From Mycolicibacterium sphagni (GTDB lineage: Bacteria > Actinomycetota > Actinomycetes > Mycobacteriales > Mycobacteriaceae): a DNA stretch of 64,000 nucleotides. Shown piece after piece: positions 29,148 to 38,227 of the stretch. The first letter of the stretch is position 1; each line of letters starts with the position of its first letter. The notes under the pieces are model-generated. The model did not search any database, had not been told where the DNA came from, and was given only the letters and a program-made list of their open reading frames with translations. A program made the translations under genes and the position numbers. The stretch is taken from contig NZ_NOZR01000014.1 in NCBI RefSeq assembly GCF_002250655.1, positions 1-64,000 of the forward strand, read 5' to 3'.

Positions 29148-29516
29148 TTAGGCCCAGCGTTCGTAGGCAGCTTGCTGTGACATCCCGAGTTGGCGGCCGA
29201 TGTCAGACCACGAGGCGCCAGCGATCCTGGCGCCGATAACCAGGTCGTCGATATTGCACCGAACCGCCTCGGCGACGTCGGTCAGCACAGCAAGGGCATG
29301 GAGTTGAGCATTGTCGCCGGGAAATCGCCGCAGCGTCGTAGCCACGCAGGCACCAACGAACTCGCCGACCCAGTCGTCGGCGCTCAGATCGCCGACAAGG
29401 CCTTCGACGCTCAAGGCACCGAGATCCGCAGCGGCGTTCTGTGCGCGGTCGGCCCGTGCACCTGCGATGCGAAGCACACATGCAGCATTCCTGATGAACA
29501 TTTGGGCTCCCTGCAT
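29148..29516 (-). CDS. Small HTH-containing protein
   Basis: A 122-residue protein whose last ~35 residues (IDDLVIGARIAGASWSDIGRQLGMSQQAAYERWA) form a clear helix-turn-helix of the type common in small actinobacterial regulators. The N-terminal part is Ala-rich and helical. A start at 29516 or 29501 (MFIRN) is possible. The function is unknown; DNA binding is inferred. Confidence 0.65.
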   Translation of the reverse strand: MQGAQMFIRNAACVLRIAGARADRAQNAAADLGALSVEGLVGDLSADDWVGEFVGACVATTLRRFPGDNAQLHALAVLTDVAEAVRCNIDDLVIGARIAGASWSDIGRQLGMSQQAAYERWA

Positions 29517-29976
29517 GAAGGGTTGGACGTGCCTGTGCAGTGTGTGATCGCGACGTCGGCGCGGGGTGCGAGAACACGCGCTTCAGAGAAGGGCCGAAAC
29601 GGGCCGGCCGCCTTGAGGGATTCGTCGGGTCCTGGCCCCAACGCCGCGGCACTTCTCCTGGCGAACTGTGTTGCTCCAGAGCGCTTGCGCCCGGTCAACT
29701 CCACGGCGTCCGCGACGGCGAATGCGATGGTCGCCACGACGTCAAGCACTGCGAACAGACATGACCAAGTGATGACGGGACGAGATCCCGAAAAGCCTTG
29801 TCGTGCAGCGCTTCAGTCGTCTGCTGGAGAAAATTGTCGCCGGCCTTGACGTTGTACTGCTGATTCGTGAGCTGGCCCAGCCGAAACTGGTCAAAGCTGG
29901 CGCCTGGGTGGTGGGCAAAGCACTCCCGCGCCCCATTCGATCGGGAGGAATGCAGTGCAGCATTCGGCCGAAGTAA
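29517..29976. other. Gene-poor stretch with a possible coding relic
   Basis: About 460 nt without a convincing gene. On the minus strand, around 29770-29900, one frame reads GASFDQFRLGQLTNQQYN, then AGDNFLQQTTEALHDKAF, with high GC at third codon positions, but it has no start and soon degenerates. This may be a decayed gene; I do not recognise it. The GNAT gene promoter (TAGCCT at 29977, 5 nt before the ATG) lies at the right edge. Confidence 0.4.
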
Positions 29977-29987
29977 TAGCCTGAGTC

Positions 29988-30452
29988 ATGAACGTCTCCC
30001 TGACAGCGGCTACCCATGCCGACGTTACCGATTACCTGGTCGATGCCCGAGAGTCTTATTGTGCGAATCTTGTTGCGGCTGGCGTTCCTTCGTCAGTAGC
30101 CACCAGAACGGCGGACGAGACGTTCAGCCAGTCTTTTCCGGGCGGCCAACCGGCGGCAGGCCATCAGGTTTTTCGCGTGGAGCACGGCGGCGAGAAGGCC
30201 GGAGTGCTCTGGATCGGGCCGCAGCCCACCGAACCGCAACGCTGGTGGGTATTTGACATCGTCATCAGCAGTGCGTTGCGCGGACAAGGTCTCGGGAGGC
30301 GGGCGATGCTGCTCGCCGAAAACGAAGCTCGAGCTCAAGGCGCGGTTGAACTAGGACTGAATGTGTTCGGCCACAACACTGTTGCGGTCGCTCTGTATCA
30401 GTCTCTCGGCTACGAGATGACGTCGATGCGAATGCGGAAGCCGCTGTCGTAG
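29988..30452 (+). CDS. GNAT-family N-acetyltransferase
   Basis: A 154-residue acetyltransferase. The acetyl-CoA-binding motif A is ALRGQGLGRRAML (about 97-109), and the C-terminal motif B has NVFGHNTVAVALYQSLGYE, typical for the fold. The acceptor could be a small amine or a protein N-terminus. It stands alone, in an otherwise sparse stretch. Confidence 0.85.
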   Translation: MNVSLTAATHADVTDYLVDARESYCANLVAAGVPSSVATRTADETFSQSFPGGQPAAGHQVFRVEHGGEKAGVLWIGPQPTEPQRWWVFDIVISSALRGQGLGRRAMLLAENEARAQGAVELGLNVFGHNTVAVALYQSLGYEMTSMRMRKPLS

Positions 30453-30499
30453 GGCGCGGTGATAATCGACGACCCGCCTCGGCTGCCAGCGCAACCGAC

Positions 30500-30859
30500 T
30501 CAGCCGGTGCACTGCCAGTTCGGGGGACTGGTGAGACTGATGACGGCGCGGCCGGCGTTGAGACGGCTGCACCAGGCGTCCGGGTCGACGGAAAGGTCGG
30601 CGATGATCCCGCCGTCCGGAGAGACCGAGACACGTTTGCACCGCCATGAGAATGCGTCGCGAGGCGCCACTAGGTAGGCCTGACCAGGTAGGAACTGGGC
30701 GTTACCGGGGTACTGGATGCGGCACTGTTCGGCCATGTCGACGATGAGGGCGTGCGTGGCCATGGCCGCCGGGGCGCCGAGCAACCCGGCTGTGGCGACG
30801 ATGAGCAGCAACACGGCTCCGAGGGGTGTCCGGCCGTGCCGGACCCGCCCTGCGCTCAC
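30500..30859 (-). CDS. Small secreted protein
   Basis: A 119-residue protein with a basic N-terminus (RVRHGR) and a hydrophobic signal peptide ending around APAAMA. The mature part has four Cys (CRIQ, WRCKR, WCSR, WQC), probably two disulfides. The GTG at 30859 is chosen because AGGGGGAAG precedes it; the longer ORF adds 10 residues. Its promoter region diverges from the next gene. No family is recognised. Confidence 0.75.
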   Translation of the reverse strand: MSAGRVRHGRTPLGAVLLLIVATAGLLGAPAAMATHALIVDMAEQCRIQYPGNAQFLPGQAYLVAPRDAFSWRCKRVSVSPDGGIIADLSVDPDAWCSRLNAGRAVISLTSPPNWQCTG

Positions 30860-30959
30860 GTTGCTTCCCCCTCGGTTTCCAACCCGCACTGTCAGGCGTC
30901 TTATCGTATGACGTCATTACGACATTACAGCCCATGCGCGGGGTCGGTCCGTCGGCCCT

Positions 30960-30965
30960 TACGAT
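30960..30965 (+). promoter_or_regulatory. Candidate -10 element (TACGAT), leaderless start
   Basis: TACGAT, then 6 nt, then GTG at 30972. Same hexamer and spacing as before the kinase gene. Confidence 0.5.
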
Positions 30966-30971
30966 GGCGCC

Positions 30972-32222
30972 GTGGGTTCCACGGGTGAGCAGCACGCTGC
31001 GGGAGGCGACGCGTACGACTCGATGCAGCGCCATCTCCTGCTGATCGTGGCAACCAACGCCTTACGGGGCGCGGCGGCGCCGGGGCAGTTCGACGCCGAG
31101 GTCGACTCTCAGGCCCTGGCCGAGGCGATGGCCGGGGCCTACTTGCAGGCCAAAGCCCGGACCGGTGTCGGGGAGAAGTTTGGCTACCAACTTGGCGCCT
31201 CTGCGGCGGTGATGCTGGTAGGGGACTTGAGGAGCATCTTTCCAGGCCGGATGCCCGAACCGGGGCCGCCGTTGAGCGCTTTCGCCTATCGGGGCTATCC
31301 AGCCGGTGCCGCGTTCAGCGTGGCCATGGCCGTCACCGAAGCCTTCGCCGACGTGATCTTGCCGGTCTGGTCCCAGCCGGAGAGCCGCGACCATTTCCTG
31401 GATCTGATCAGTGAGATCATCGCCGATCCCGAGTACCCGCCGCGCAGTGCGGTCACCTCGCTGGTGAACTGCCTGCGAGAGTTCCGGCAGGCCGACGAGC
31501 AGCTGGCGCCCGGCCCACAGGGGACAGCGGCGGCGGCGACGCCGCGGACGATCCCTTGGCGGCCGATCGGGATTGCGGCGGTGGCGACAGCGGCGGCGCT
31601 GGCCCTGCTGGCATGGATGATTCCGGCGATCCCGCACGCATTCACCGGCGCAGGTACCACGACGGCCGGGCAGTCACCGACCGACGACATCCCGCTGCCG
31701 CCTGGCGCTCCGACCAGCGTCGCGCTGGCGCAGCGGCTGCCCAACACGCTGGTGCAGCTGTTCGCCTTCGTAGAGGGCGAGGGCCCGGCTCGGGAGTCGC
31801 AGACCGCGCCGGGCGTGCTGCCTGCGGTGGCCCCCGCGGTGCTGCGGATCAACGGCCGCTTGGTCTTTGAGCTGTGGCTGTCGATCCGCGACAAGAACCT
31901 ACCGCCCGATCAGCTGTCGCTGTCGGTTTACGGGACCGCCCCGACGGTGGTCACCGATTCGCGCCTGATGGACAACGGGCAGCCTGGCAACGCGGAGCCG
32001 CACCTGGATGCCGGTGACTTCATTCCCGTGCATGCCATCGACAAGGACGGGGCGCCGACGATCTACCGCTTCGTCCTCAGCGCACCGCCGGACCGCACCA
32101 CGGTGGGGTATTGGTGCGGCTACACCCCCAAACCGGTGCAGATTCTCATCACGACCAGCGATAACGCCAGTGCGGCGACTACCACTTACCCGGTCTACGT
32201 ACTGCGCGACAAGGACTGCTGA
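30972..32222 (+). CDS. Membrane protein of unknown function, exported C-terminal domain
   Basis: A 416-residue protein. A helical cytoplasmic part (about 1-190) precedes one transmembrane helix (about 197-222), a short Ser/Thr/Pro stalk and an exported domain of about 180 residues with Cys near 383 and at the C-terminus, perhaps disulfide-bonded. The topology (N-in, C-out) resembles a sensor or anti-sigma-like protein, but no such motif is seen. The GTG at 30972 fits the leaderless spacing. Confidence 0.7.
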   Translation: MGSTGEQHAAGGDAYDSMQRHLLLIVATNALRGAAAPGQFDAEVDSQALAEAMAGAYLQAKARTGVGEKFGYQLGASAAVMLVGDLRSIFPGRMPEPGPPLSAFAYRGYPAGAAFSVAMAVTEAFADVILPVWSQPESRDHFLDLISEIIADPEYPPRSAVTSLVNCLREFRQADEQLAPGPQGTAAAATPRTIPWRPIGIAAVATAAALALLAWMIPAIPHAFTGAGTTTAGQSPTDDIPLPPGAPTSVALAQRLPNTLVQLFAFVEGEGPARESQTAPGVLPAVAPAVLRINGRLVFELWLSIRDKNLPPDQLSLSVYGTAPTVVTDSRLMDNGQPGNAEPHLDAGDFIPVHAIDKDGAPTIYRFVLSAPPDRTTVGYWCGYTPKPVQILITTSDNASAATTTYPVYVLRDKDC

Positions 32223-32225
32223 GCG

Positions 32226-32513
32226 TCAGCGGTCCCGTGTGCTCGCCTGATCCGCGCCAGCGTCGGTGTCGGCCGGTCGGGGAACCAGCACGTCGAGCTC
32301 AGCCAGCGCCTGCCTCTTGGCAGCTTCGTACTGCTCACGGACCTGGGCCTTGAGGGCGTCGATATCGCCCTCGGCCTCTGCGAGAACCTTGTCCGCGCCG
32401 ACCTTGAGCAGCCCCGACTCGGTAAGGCCCCGGGCCCGGGCCACCGCCGCGAACCGCCGGGCATAGTCAGCATTCACCCTCAGTTGCAGCGTCTTGCCTT
32501 TTTCAGCCGCCAT
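32226..32513 (-). CDS. Small ribbon-helix-helix-like protein
   Basis: A 95-residue protein. The N-terminal ~50 residues (KTLQLRVNADYARRFAAVARARGLTESGLLKVGAD) look like a ribbon-helix-helix strand and helices, followed by a charged coiled coil (AEGDIDALKAQVREQYEAAKRQ). DNA binding or an antitoxin-like role is possible; no toxin lies beside it. GGAAG precedes the ATG by 5 nt. It converges with the upstream gene with a 3-nt gap. Confidence 0.65.
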   Translation of the reverse strand: MAAEKGKTLQLRVNADYARRFAAVARARGLTESGLLKVGADKVLAEAEGDIDALKAQVREQYEAAKRQALAELDVLVPRPADTDAGADQASTRDR

Positions 32514-32699
32514 CAGACTTCCGATCTCGGTCTTTCGAGTTCGCCGTGTAGTGCGAAGTTACACCAATCGTGCCACAGCCAGCTTCTCTAGTCTTGTAGC
32601 CCCACCTGACAAGATTACCGGTTGCACTGCTTCGTGTCTTATGGCAATACTGTAATACACAATCCCGGGTAGGCCGGGGTTGGTCAGATGGGAGAGATC

Positions 32700-33062
32700 A
32701 TGAAAGTCATGTTGGTCGCGGCCGGCACCTGCCTTGCCGGCGCGTTGGCGTTCCCGGTCGTCGCGTCCGCTGTCGCATCGGCTGCCGAGCAGGCACCAGT
32801 CACAGTCGGCTTCACCGACGGTGGGGCCGGCTGGAGCCAGGACTTCGTCCCGATGGGCTGGTATGACCCCCAGTGGGGCCCGGGATGGAATGACGGCTAC
32901 CCCGCACCAGGCTGGGTTCCGCCACAGGGTTGGGCTCCACCGGTCGACTGGATCCCGCCGCAGGGGTGGTACCCGCCCCCGGGTTATGCCCTGCCGCCGA
33001 ACTGGGCCGGGCCCTGCCATGGTCCGCTGTTCAACTTGTTCCATCCGCTTCGTTGCTGGTAG
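32700..33062 (+). CDS. Secreted Pro/Trp-rich protein
   Basis: A 120-residue protein: signal peptide (about 1-30, ending VASAVASAAE), then a mature part dominated by PPQGW-type repeats (VPPQGWAPP, IPPQGWYPPPGY) and aromatic residues, ending with two Cys. Such Pro/Trp/Gly-rich tails occur in mycobacterial wall-associated proteins; the function is unknown. The ATG at 32700 has GGGAGAG just upstream; ATG 32688 would add 4 residues. Confidence 0.75.
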   Translation: MKVMLVAAGTCLAGALAFPVVASAVASAAEQAPVTVGFTDGGAGWSQDFVPMGWYDPQWGPGWNDGYPAPGWVPPQGWAPPVDWIPPQGWYPPPGYALPPNWAGPCHGPLFNLFHPLRCW

Positions 33063-33075
33063 CGGGCGTCGATGC

Positions 33076-33106
33076 GCCCCGGCCGGCAGTGTGGTCCGGC
33101 TGGGGC
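33076..33106. terminator. Hairpin between convergent genes
   Basis: 11-bp GC-rich arms GCCCCGGCCGG and CCGGCTGGGGC (one G-T pair) around a 9-nt loop, lying 14 nt after one stop and 3 nt before the convergent stop at 33109. It lacks a U-tract, as many mycobacterial terminators do, and may act in both directions. Confidence 0.6.
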
Positions 33107-33108
33107 GA

Positions 33109-33744
33109 TCAGACCCCACCGATCAATGACAACGCCTCTGCGGGGCCGACAACGCGATCATGAAGGTCCCCGCCCACCTCGAGTCGACCCGACTGTTCGG
33201 TCCCGCCGATCTTCATCGGCTCGAAACCGGCCGTGCGGATCAACCGCTCGACGTCCTCGCCGGCACGGTCGTCGTCAGAGGCGTAGAACAGGACCGCCGG
33301 CTCCGGTGACCGGTGGGCGGAGGATTCGAACAGATCGGCCGACAGGGTTCCAAACGCCATGGCCAAGCGCGTCCCCGTCGGCAACCACCCGGCTACAACC
33401 TTGCCAGAGGATTGTTCGTTCGGCAGGAGACGCCTGAGGTTACCTTGCGCGTCGACGGCGAGCGGGTTGCTCGGAACGGCCAACAGTGTGTCGGTTAGCA
33501 GGTCGGCGATTTCGCCGATGACGCCTTTGAGAGCGGCGAAGCGCAGGGCAAGGATGACGGCATCGGCGCCTCGCAACGCATCGCGATTGTCGACGGCAAC
33601 GACGGCAGCTCGACCGATCTGGGCAGCCAGCGTTTGTGCCGACTGGTGGTTGGCGCTTGAGAGCCGCAAGGTTTCGCCGCCCGCGGCGAGCTGGCGTGCG
33701 ATGGCCGATCCGATCCCGCCAGCGCCGATGATCGCGGTGGTCAT
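33109..33744 (-). CDS. NADP-binding reductase (F420-reductase-like)
   Basis: A 211-residue Rossmann protein of the NADPH:F420 oxidoreductase / NADP_F420-binding family. The dinucleotide motif GAGGIGSAIARQLAAGG (7-23) is followed by LSSANHQSA, where Ser/Asn residues could contact the NADP phosphate. It may reduce F420 or another cofactor; the family assignment is firmer than the substrate. GGAGG lies 6-7 nt before the ATG. Confidence 0.8.
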   Translation of the reverse strand: MTTAIIGAGGIGSAIARQLAAGGETLRLSSANHQSAQTLAAQIGRAAVVAVDNRDALRGADAVILALRFAALKGVIGEIADLLTDTLLAVPSNPLAVDAQGNLRRLLPNEQSSGKVVAGWLPTGTRLAMAFGTLSADLFESSAHRSPEPAVLFYASDDDRAGEDVERLIRTAGFEPMKIGGTEQSGRLEVGGDLHDRVVGPAEALSLIGGV

Positions 33745-33784
33745 GGCAGTACCTCCGAAGGGATTGCCCTGGCAGTCTGGGCGT

Positions 33785-34249
33785 CTACTCGGACTGCTCG
33801 GCGGCCGTGCTCGACGGCCAGTGAGCGGGCGACCAGTCTCCCTGTGGGTCCGTGGTTTGCCCTACCTCGATCAGATGACCGTCGGGATCGCGTATGTAGC
33901 AACGGATTTCGTACTGGTGCTGTTTGGGTGGCGTCAGGAATTGGGCACCCCGGGCCCTCCATTCGGCGTATACGGCCGCGATGTCTTTGACCCGGATGTT
34001 GAGGAAGCTACTGACTCGGTCGGGATCGCGTGGGGCCTCCAAAGTGACCGTCGGCTTGTCGTCGGTCGGGCCTCCGCCGACATTGATGATGATCCACGTG
34101 TTAGCGAGCGCGACGTAGGTCACGTCTCCTTCGAACACGACCCTGCCGCCGAGTACTTCGGTGTAGAAGCGTCGAGAGCGTTCGACATCGTTCGAGACGA
34201 TGAAGTGGGCCAACGCAATTCCCTCTGGGCGCGGGGGTAGCTCGGTCAT
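33785..34249 (-). CDS. VOC-fold (glyoxalase/bleomycin-resistance-like) protein
   Basis: A 154-residue protein with the glyoxalase/VOC beta-alpha-beta repeats: SNDVERSRRFYTEVLGG at the N-terminus and CYIRDPDGHLIEVGQ at the C-terminus, giving His and Glu as likely metal ligands. The substrate is unknown. It lies between the reductase and the metallohydrolase on the same strand, with gaps of about 40 nt, suggesting one transcript. GGAG precedes the ATG. Confidence 0.82.
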   Translation of the reverse strand: MTELPPRPEGIALAHFIVSNDVERSRRFYTEVLGGRVVFEGDVTYVALANTWIIINVGGGPTDDKPTVTLEAPRDPDRVSSFLNIRVKDIAAVYAEWRARGAQFLTPPKQHQYEIRCYIRDPDGHLIEVGQTTDPQGDWSPAHWPSSTAAEQSE

Positions 34250-34288
34250 CTCGTATCTCCATTTCCACTGGTTAGCCGTTCATGTGAG

Positions 34289-35185
34289 CTACGCCCCCGG
34301 GAAGCCAAACATCAGCCACGACTGATTGGCTACCCAATCGGGGTATAGCGCCGTCATCTGATCGAACAGTTCCTCATCGGACCTCGCGGTTTTTTGCACC
34401 CGATCGAAGTCCTCGAGGTATCGCTTGGTGTCCTGGATCGCCGTGGGAGAGTCGGGCGCGCCAGGCTTCTTGTGACCGGCGACGACCATCGTCGGGTTCA
34501 GCGCCGCCAACCGATCGAGGTCGGCGATCCAGTGCTTTCGGCTTTCGGGGGTGGTGTCGCCGACATACATTCGACATTGGTTGTACACAACGTCGCCAGC
34601 GACGATCAGCCCGATCGAAGGAACGTAGAGAGAGGTCGAATCGGCCGTGTCGGTGTGACCTTGTTCGATGATGTGTAATTCGTGGCCTTCGAGGGTGAAC
34701 GTCTCGTGTTCGTACGGCTCAGGGGCAACCAATTTGGTGGGCACTTGGCCAGGAAACATGCTGCGGGCCAACCGCTCGATGGGCGGAGCAAAGGAACTTT
34801 GCATGGCGTCGAGCGCGTTGGGCGTTGTGATCGCCCGAGCGCCGGGGAAACGCTCGAGCAGAATGCCCAGACCATAGAAGTGGTCGAAATGGGCGTGGGT
34901 TATATAGATGGTCTCCAGGTTGCGGTTGTGCAGGGCAACCCAATCCGCGAGTGCTTCGGCCTCAGCCACCGTCAGCATCGCGTCGACCAACACCGCGTCG
35001 TGTTCGCCGAAGATTAACGTCGACGTGATCGGGTCAAAAGCGAGCGCTTCGCCGAAAGGCTTTGGCCGCTCGCCGACCATCGCTTTTCCCGGCGCAGTAA
35101 AGACGTTCACACTCAGTGCGCTCGACGCAACAGGCGCGGTCACCCGGAGGCCACTTTCGGTCCATTGCTGCTGTCCATTGGTCAC
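34289..35185 (-). CDS. Metallo-beta-lactamase-fold hydrolase
   Basis: A 298-residue MBL-fold enzyme with the zinc motif HAHFDH (97-102), a downstream His in EQGHTDTADS, the Asp in VAGDVVYN and a final His in VAGHKKPG. No signal peptide, so it acts in the cytoplasm. The family covers lactonases, thioesterases and others; the substrate cannot be named. The GTG at 35185 has AGGGAA upstream. Probably in one transcript with the VOC protein and reductase. Confidence 0.85.
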   Translation of the reverse strand: MTNGQQQWTESGLRVTAPVASSALSVNVFTAPGKAMVGERPKPFGEALAFDPITSTLIFGEHDAVLVDAMLTVAEAEALADWVALHNRNLETIYITHAHFDHFYGLGILLERFPGARAITTPNALDAMQSSFAPPIERLARSMFPGQVPTKLVAPEPYEHETFTLEGHELHIIEQGHTDTADSTSLYVPSIGLIVAGDVVYNQCRMYVGDTTPESRKHWIADLDRLAALNPTMVVAGHKKPGAPDSPTAIQDTKRYLEDFDRVQKTARSDEELFDQMTALYPDWVANQSWLMFGFPGA

Positions 35186-35303
35186 TCAATTCCCTATGAG
35201 CGCGGTGGAAGCTTGGTCGTCTGGTATTCACATCTCCACTGGCGCGGAGTGCTGAGATCAAGTTATCGGAACCAGAAGGGGTTTTGGGGGCCATCCAGGG
35301 ACC

Positions 35304-36302
35304 TCACATCATGCGCGATGCTGAACACGCCCCGGTGGCGGTGGTGGCGAATTCGTTGAGTGCAGTGACCGCGTGGGCGGCCATGGCACCGCCAGACTCG
35401 TGCCCCATCCCTGCCACGATGTGGAGCCGCGATGCCGGCCAGGCCTGGTGGAGTTGCCAGGCGATGTCGGGTGGACCGCTGACGTCGAGGCGTCCGTGGA
35501 TCAGCACCGCGGGGATGCCGGCGATGACGGGGATGTTGTCGAGAAGTTCGGTCGGCCCGCGCCACGCAGCGTGTCGCCAATAGTGAGTGACTAACCGTGC
35601 AAAGCACATCCGGAAATCGGGGGCAGCGTTGACCAGGCGCGGCCGGGGCTCCGGCGCCAGATTGATGTGGGAGTCCTCCCAGCGACACCAGTCCAGGGCG
35701 GCCTGACGCCGCACGTCTGGCTTGGGATCGCTGAGCAGCCGGGAGTACGCCACGGCCAGGTTGCCGTCTCGGTCAGCCTCCGGTAACCCTTCGCGGAAGC
35801 GAGCCCACTCGGCGGGAAATAGTCGCCCGACGTCGCGGGTGATCCACCGCACCTCGCGCTCTGTTGTCGTTGTGACCGCCGTCAGCACGAGCGCTGCCAC
35901 GTGATCTGGATGCCGCTGGGCGTACGCGAGCGCCAGGGTGGTGCCCCACGACCACGCCGCCACCACCCAACGACTGATTCCCAGGTGCTGACGCAAGTGT
36001 TCGATGTCGTCGATCAAGTGATCGGTCGTGTTCGTTTGCAGGTCGACGGTGGGGTCGCCGGCATGCGGGGTGCTGCGTCCGCAACCGCGCTGGTCGAACA
36101 GGATGATTCGATACTTGGCGGGATCGAATAGCCGCCGCATGCCAGGCACACAGCCTGAGCCCGGACCGCCGTGAACCGCAAGTGCGGCAACGCCTTCAGG
36201 GTTACCGCATGCCTCCCAGTAGACGCGGTTACCGTCCCCGACCGCTAGGAATCCCGAGTCATACGGCTCGCCGTCTGCATACAGTTGCGGTTCACAGGCC
36301 AC
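35304..36302 (-). CDS. Proline iminopeptidase-type alpha/beta hydrolase
   Basis: A 332-residue S33-family peptidase: oxyanion motif HGGPGSGC (44-51), DQRGCGRSTPH (70-80) as in Pip enzymes, nucleophile Ser118 in AAWSWGTT, Asp in HGRLDVSGP and His in GMGHESGG. Pip removes N-terminal proline. The elbow reads AWSWG where the family usually has GGSWG, so the residue two before the nucleophile is Trp. The start is GTG at 36302. Confidence 0.86.
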   Translation of the reverse strand: MACEPQLYADGEPYDSGFLAVGDGNRVYWEACGNPEGVAALAVHGGPGSGCVPGMRRLFDPAKYRIILFDQRGCGRSTPHAGDPTVDLQTNTTDHLIDDIEHLRQHLGISRWVVAAWSWGTTLALAYAQRHPDHVAALVLTAVTTTTEREVRWITRDVGRLFPAEWARFREGLPEADRDGNLAVAYSRLLSDPKPDVRRQAALDWCRWEDSHINLAPEPRPRLVNAAPDFRMCFARLVTHYWRHAAWRGPTELLDNIPVIAGIPAVLIHGRLDVSGPPDIAWQLHQAWPASRLHIVAGMGHESGGAMAAHAVTALNEFATTATGACSASRMM

Positions 36303-36383
36303 GGTTGTCGACGGTATCCGAACCGTCAGTCAACGCGCATCACCGTGCAGTAATAGGCTCTGCGGGAGCATGTACGTGCCTCG

Positions 36384-38204
36384 TCACAGTGTCGCGAACG
36401 GATCGAAGAAGGCAACGCTTCCGAAGCCTGCAGAAGCGTCATATGTCGACCAGGTGGGAATGTCGCCGACCGGGGTCAGGATCTTGAAGGAGATTTTGTC
36501 GCCTGATGCCGAAGGCAAGTCCGCGTAGTAGGTGCCGAACCCGGTGTTGCCGAAGTAGGTGTAGTTGAACACGGAGCCGACCGGTGGGACGTCGCCGGCA
36601 TCGGTTCCGGCAGTACCGCCGGTGACATTGGTTACCAGGATCGCCTGGCTGTAGGTGCCGTACATGTCCAACTGGGTCGCTACGTCGGCGTCGAAGCTTC
36701 CCTCCTCAATGCCGGCTGCATCGTAGATACCGAACTGCTGATAGCCCTGTAGCTGAATTTCTCTGGGAGGCAGACCGTTTACGCCACTCGGTACCAGATT
36801 CGAAGTGGGCAGCAGACTGGAGCCGCCGGGGCCGGGTAACCGTTTGACGGGCGGCAGCGCCGACGCGTCGAGAATGTTCAACGGGAAGGTGCCGATGTTG
36901 GACACCGTGCCGTCCTTCACCAGGATCGTCGAAACCTTGTCTCCGAACTGAGAAGGCAACGAAGAGTACAACGCGTACGTGGTGTCATTGGCCTCGTACA
37001 TGACGTTGAACACCGACCCCACCGGTGGGACGTCACCGGCAGCTGTCCCGGCTGTGCCTGCTGAGACCTTGGTAACCAGTATTGCCTCGGTCTTGACTCC
37101 CATGACATCCGCAGTGGAGGTGAGGACACCCTCGAAACTCCCCACGGTGTTGCCGGACGGGTCGCGGATGTCAAAGACTTGTTGGCCTTGAACCGTTGTG
37201 TAGTACGGCAGGAATCCGCTTGTCCCGACGTATGTTTCGCCCGTGGGATCGGCGGGACTGATGGTGTATCCGTTTCCAAGGTTGACTGGCCTGCTGTCCA
37301 CCGAGTGGTCAGCGATGCCTTTGGCCGCGTCGAAACCGAACGGAATCGGGATGTCGCCGAAAGGCGTCAGAATCTTGAACGTGACCACATCGTTGGTTGA
37401 TGACGGCATGGCCGAGTAGGACCAGCCGAACCCTCCGATCAGGTCGAAGTTGGAGATCAACGAGCCGACCGGCGGAATCTGGCCCGGTCCGGTGCCGACG
37501 TTGGTTCCACTGTTCGTGGTGACCAGGAGTTCGACGTACTTGCTGCCCACGTTGAACGGACTGCCCGTACTCACAAGGGCGCCAAAGCTTCCCACGTTCT
37601 CATTGGTAACGGGATTCACAACGTTGTACTGCTGCTGCCCCTGAACCAACGTCGGCCCACCCGGCCAAAACGTCCACTGCCCGTAGAACGAGCTGACCAA
37701 TTCGGTCGAGCTGGGCACCAGGTTGTAACCGTTGAAGGATAGCGTCTGGTTCAGCGTCGACACGGTCGGACCCACGTGGACGGCGATGGACACTGTGCGA
37801 AATGCTGCTTGGGCGATGCCGACCAAGGAAGAAGCAACGGCCACCCAGATCTCCTGAAGGGATGGTTTCGGCGGCAGCGCATAGGGATTCACCGCCGCAT
37901 TCTGCGCCGCCGACACTGAAGCCAGCTTCGCCGACACGGCCGCGACCGGTCTGGCCGCGATGCTCGTTGCAGAGGCTCGGGGAATCTGCTTCGCGGTCGG
38001 GGTGCGGTTGGCGCCCTGAGCCGGTCGCGGGCGCACTGGGCTGTGAGCCGGCGAGCTGCTCACAGAGTGTCCGGACGAGTCTGGGGACCCGGAGTCAGCC
38101 GAGGCGATCGCGCATCCGGCAAAGGCCACGGTTCCCACGCCGAGAGCGACCGCCAGGCCACCCACACGACCGATCCAGGTCGACGTCCGCTGTGGAGAGC
38201 TCAT
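36384..38204 (-). CDS. Large secreted protein with three internal repeats
   Basis: A 606-residue protein. A signal-like N-terminus (GGLAVALGVGTVAFAGCAIASA, about 14-37) is followed by a Ser/Pro/Ala-rich linker to about 110, a conserved PYALPPKPSLQEIW motif, and three ~97-residue repeats at about 187-285, 338-432 and 486-583. Each repeat has a Q-x-F/Y-x-I/V-x-D/N start, a VGSF/EGSF turn, an I/ELLVT strand, a D/IPPVGS motif and a GDIP-like end. The repeats are probably beta-sandwiches. The protein resembles hypothetical exported proteins of mycobacteria; the function is unknown. Confidence 0.8.
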   Translation of the reverse strand: MSSPQRTSTWIGRVGGLAVALGVGTVAFAGCAIASADSGSPDSSGHSVSSSPAHSPVRPRPAQGANRTPTAKQIPRASATSIAARPVAAVSAKLASVSAAQNAAVNPYALPPKPSLQEIWVAVASSLVGIAQAAFRTVSIAVHVGPTVSTLNQTLSFNGYNLVPSSTELVSSFYGQWTFWPGGPTLVQGQQQYNVVNPVTNENVGSFGALVSTGSPFNVGSKYVELLVTTNSGTNVGTGPGQIPPVGSLISNFDLIGGFGWSYSAMPSSTNDVVTFKILTPFGDIPIPFGFDAAKGIADHSVDSRPVNLGNGYTISPADPTGETYVGTSGFLPYYTTVQGQQVFDIRDPSGNTVGSFEGVLTSTADVMGVKTEAILVTKVSAGTAGTAAGDVPPVGSVFNVMYEANDTTYALYSSLPSQFGDKVSTILVKDGTVSNIGTFPLNILDASALPPVKRLPGPGGSSLLPTSNLVPSGVNGLPPREIQLQGYQQFGIYDAAGIEEGSFDADVATQLDMYGTYSQAILVTNVTGGTAGTDAGDVPPVGSVFNYTYFGNTGFGTYYADLPSASGDKISFKILTPVGDIPTWSTYDASAGFGSVAFFDPFATL

Positions 38205-38227
38205 TACTCGACACCCACACTTTCAGT

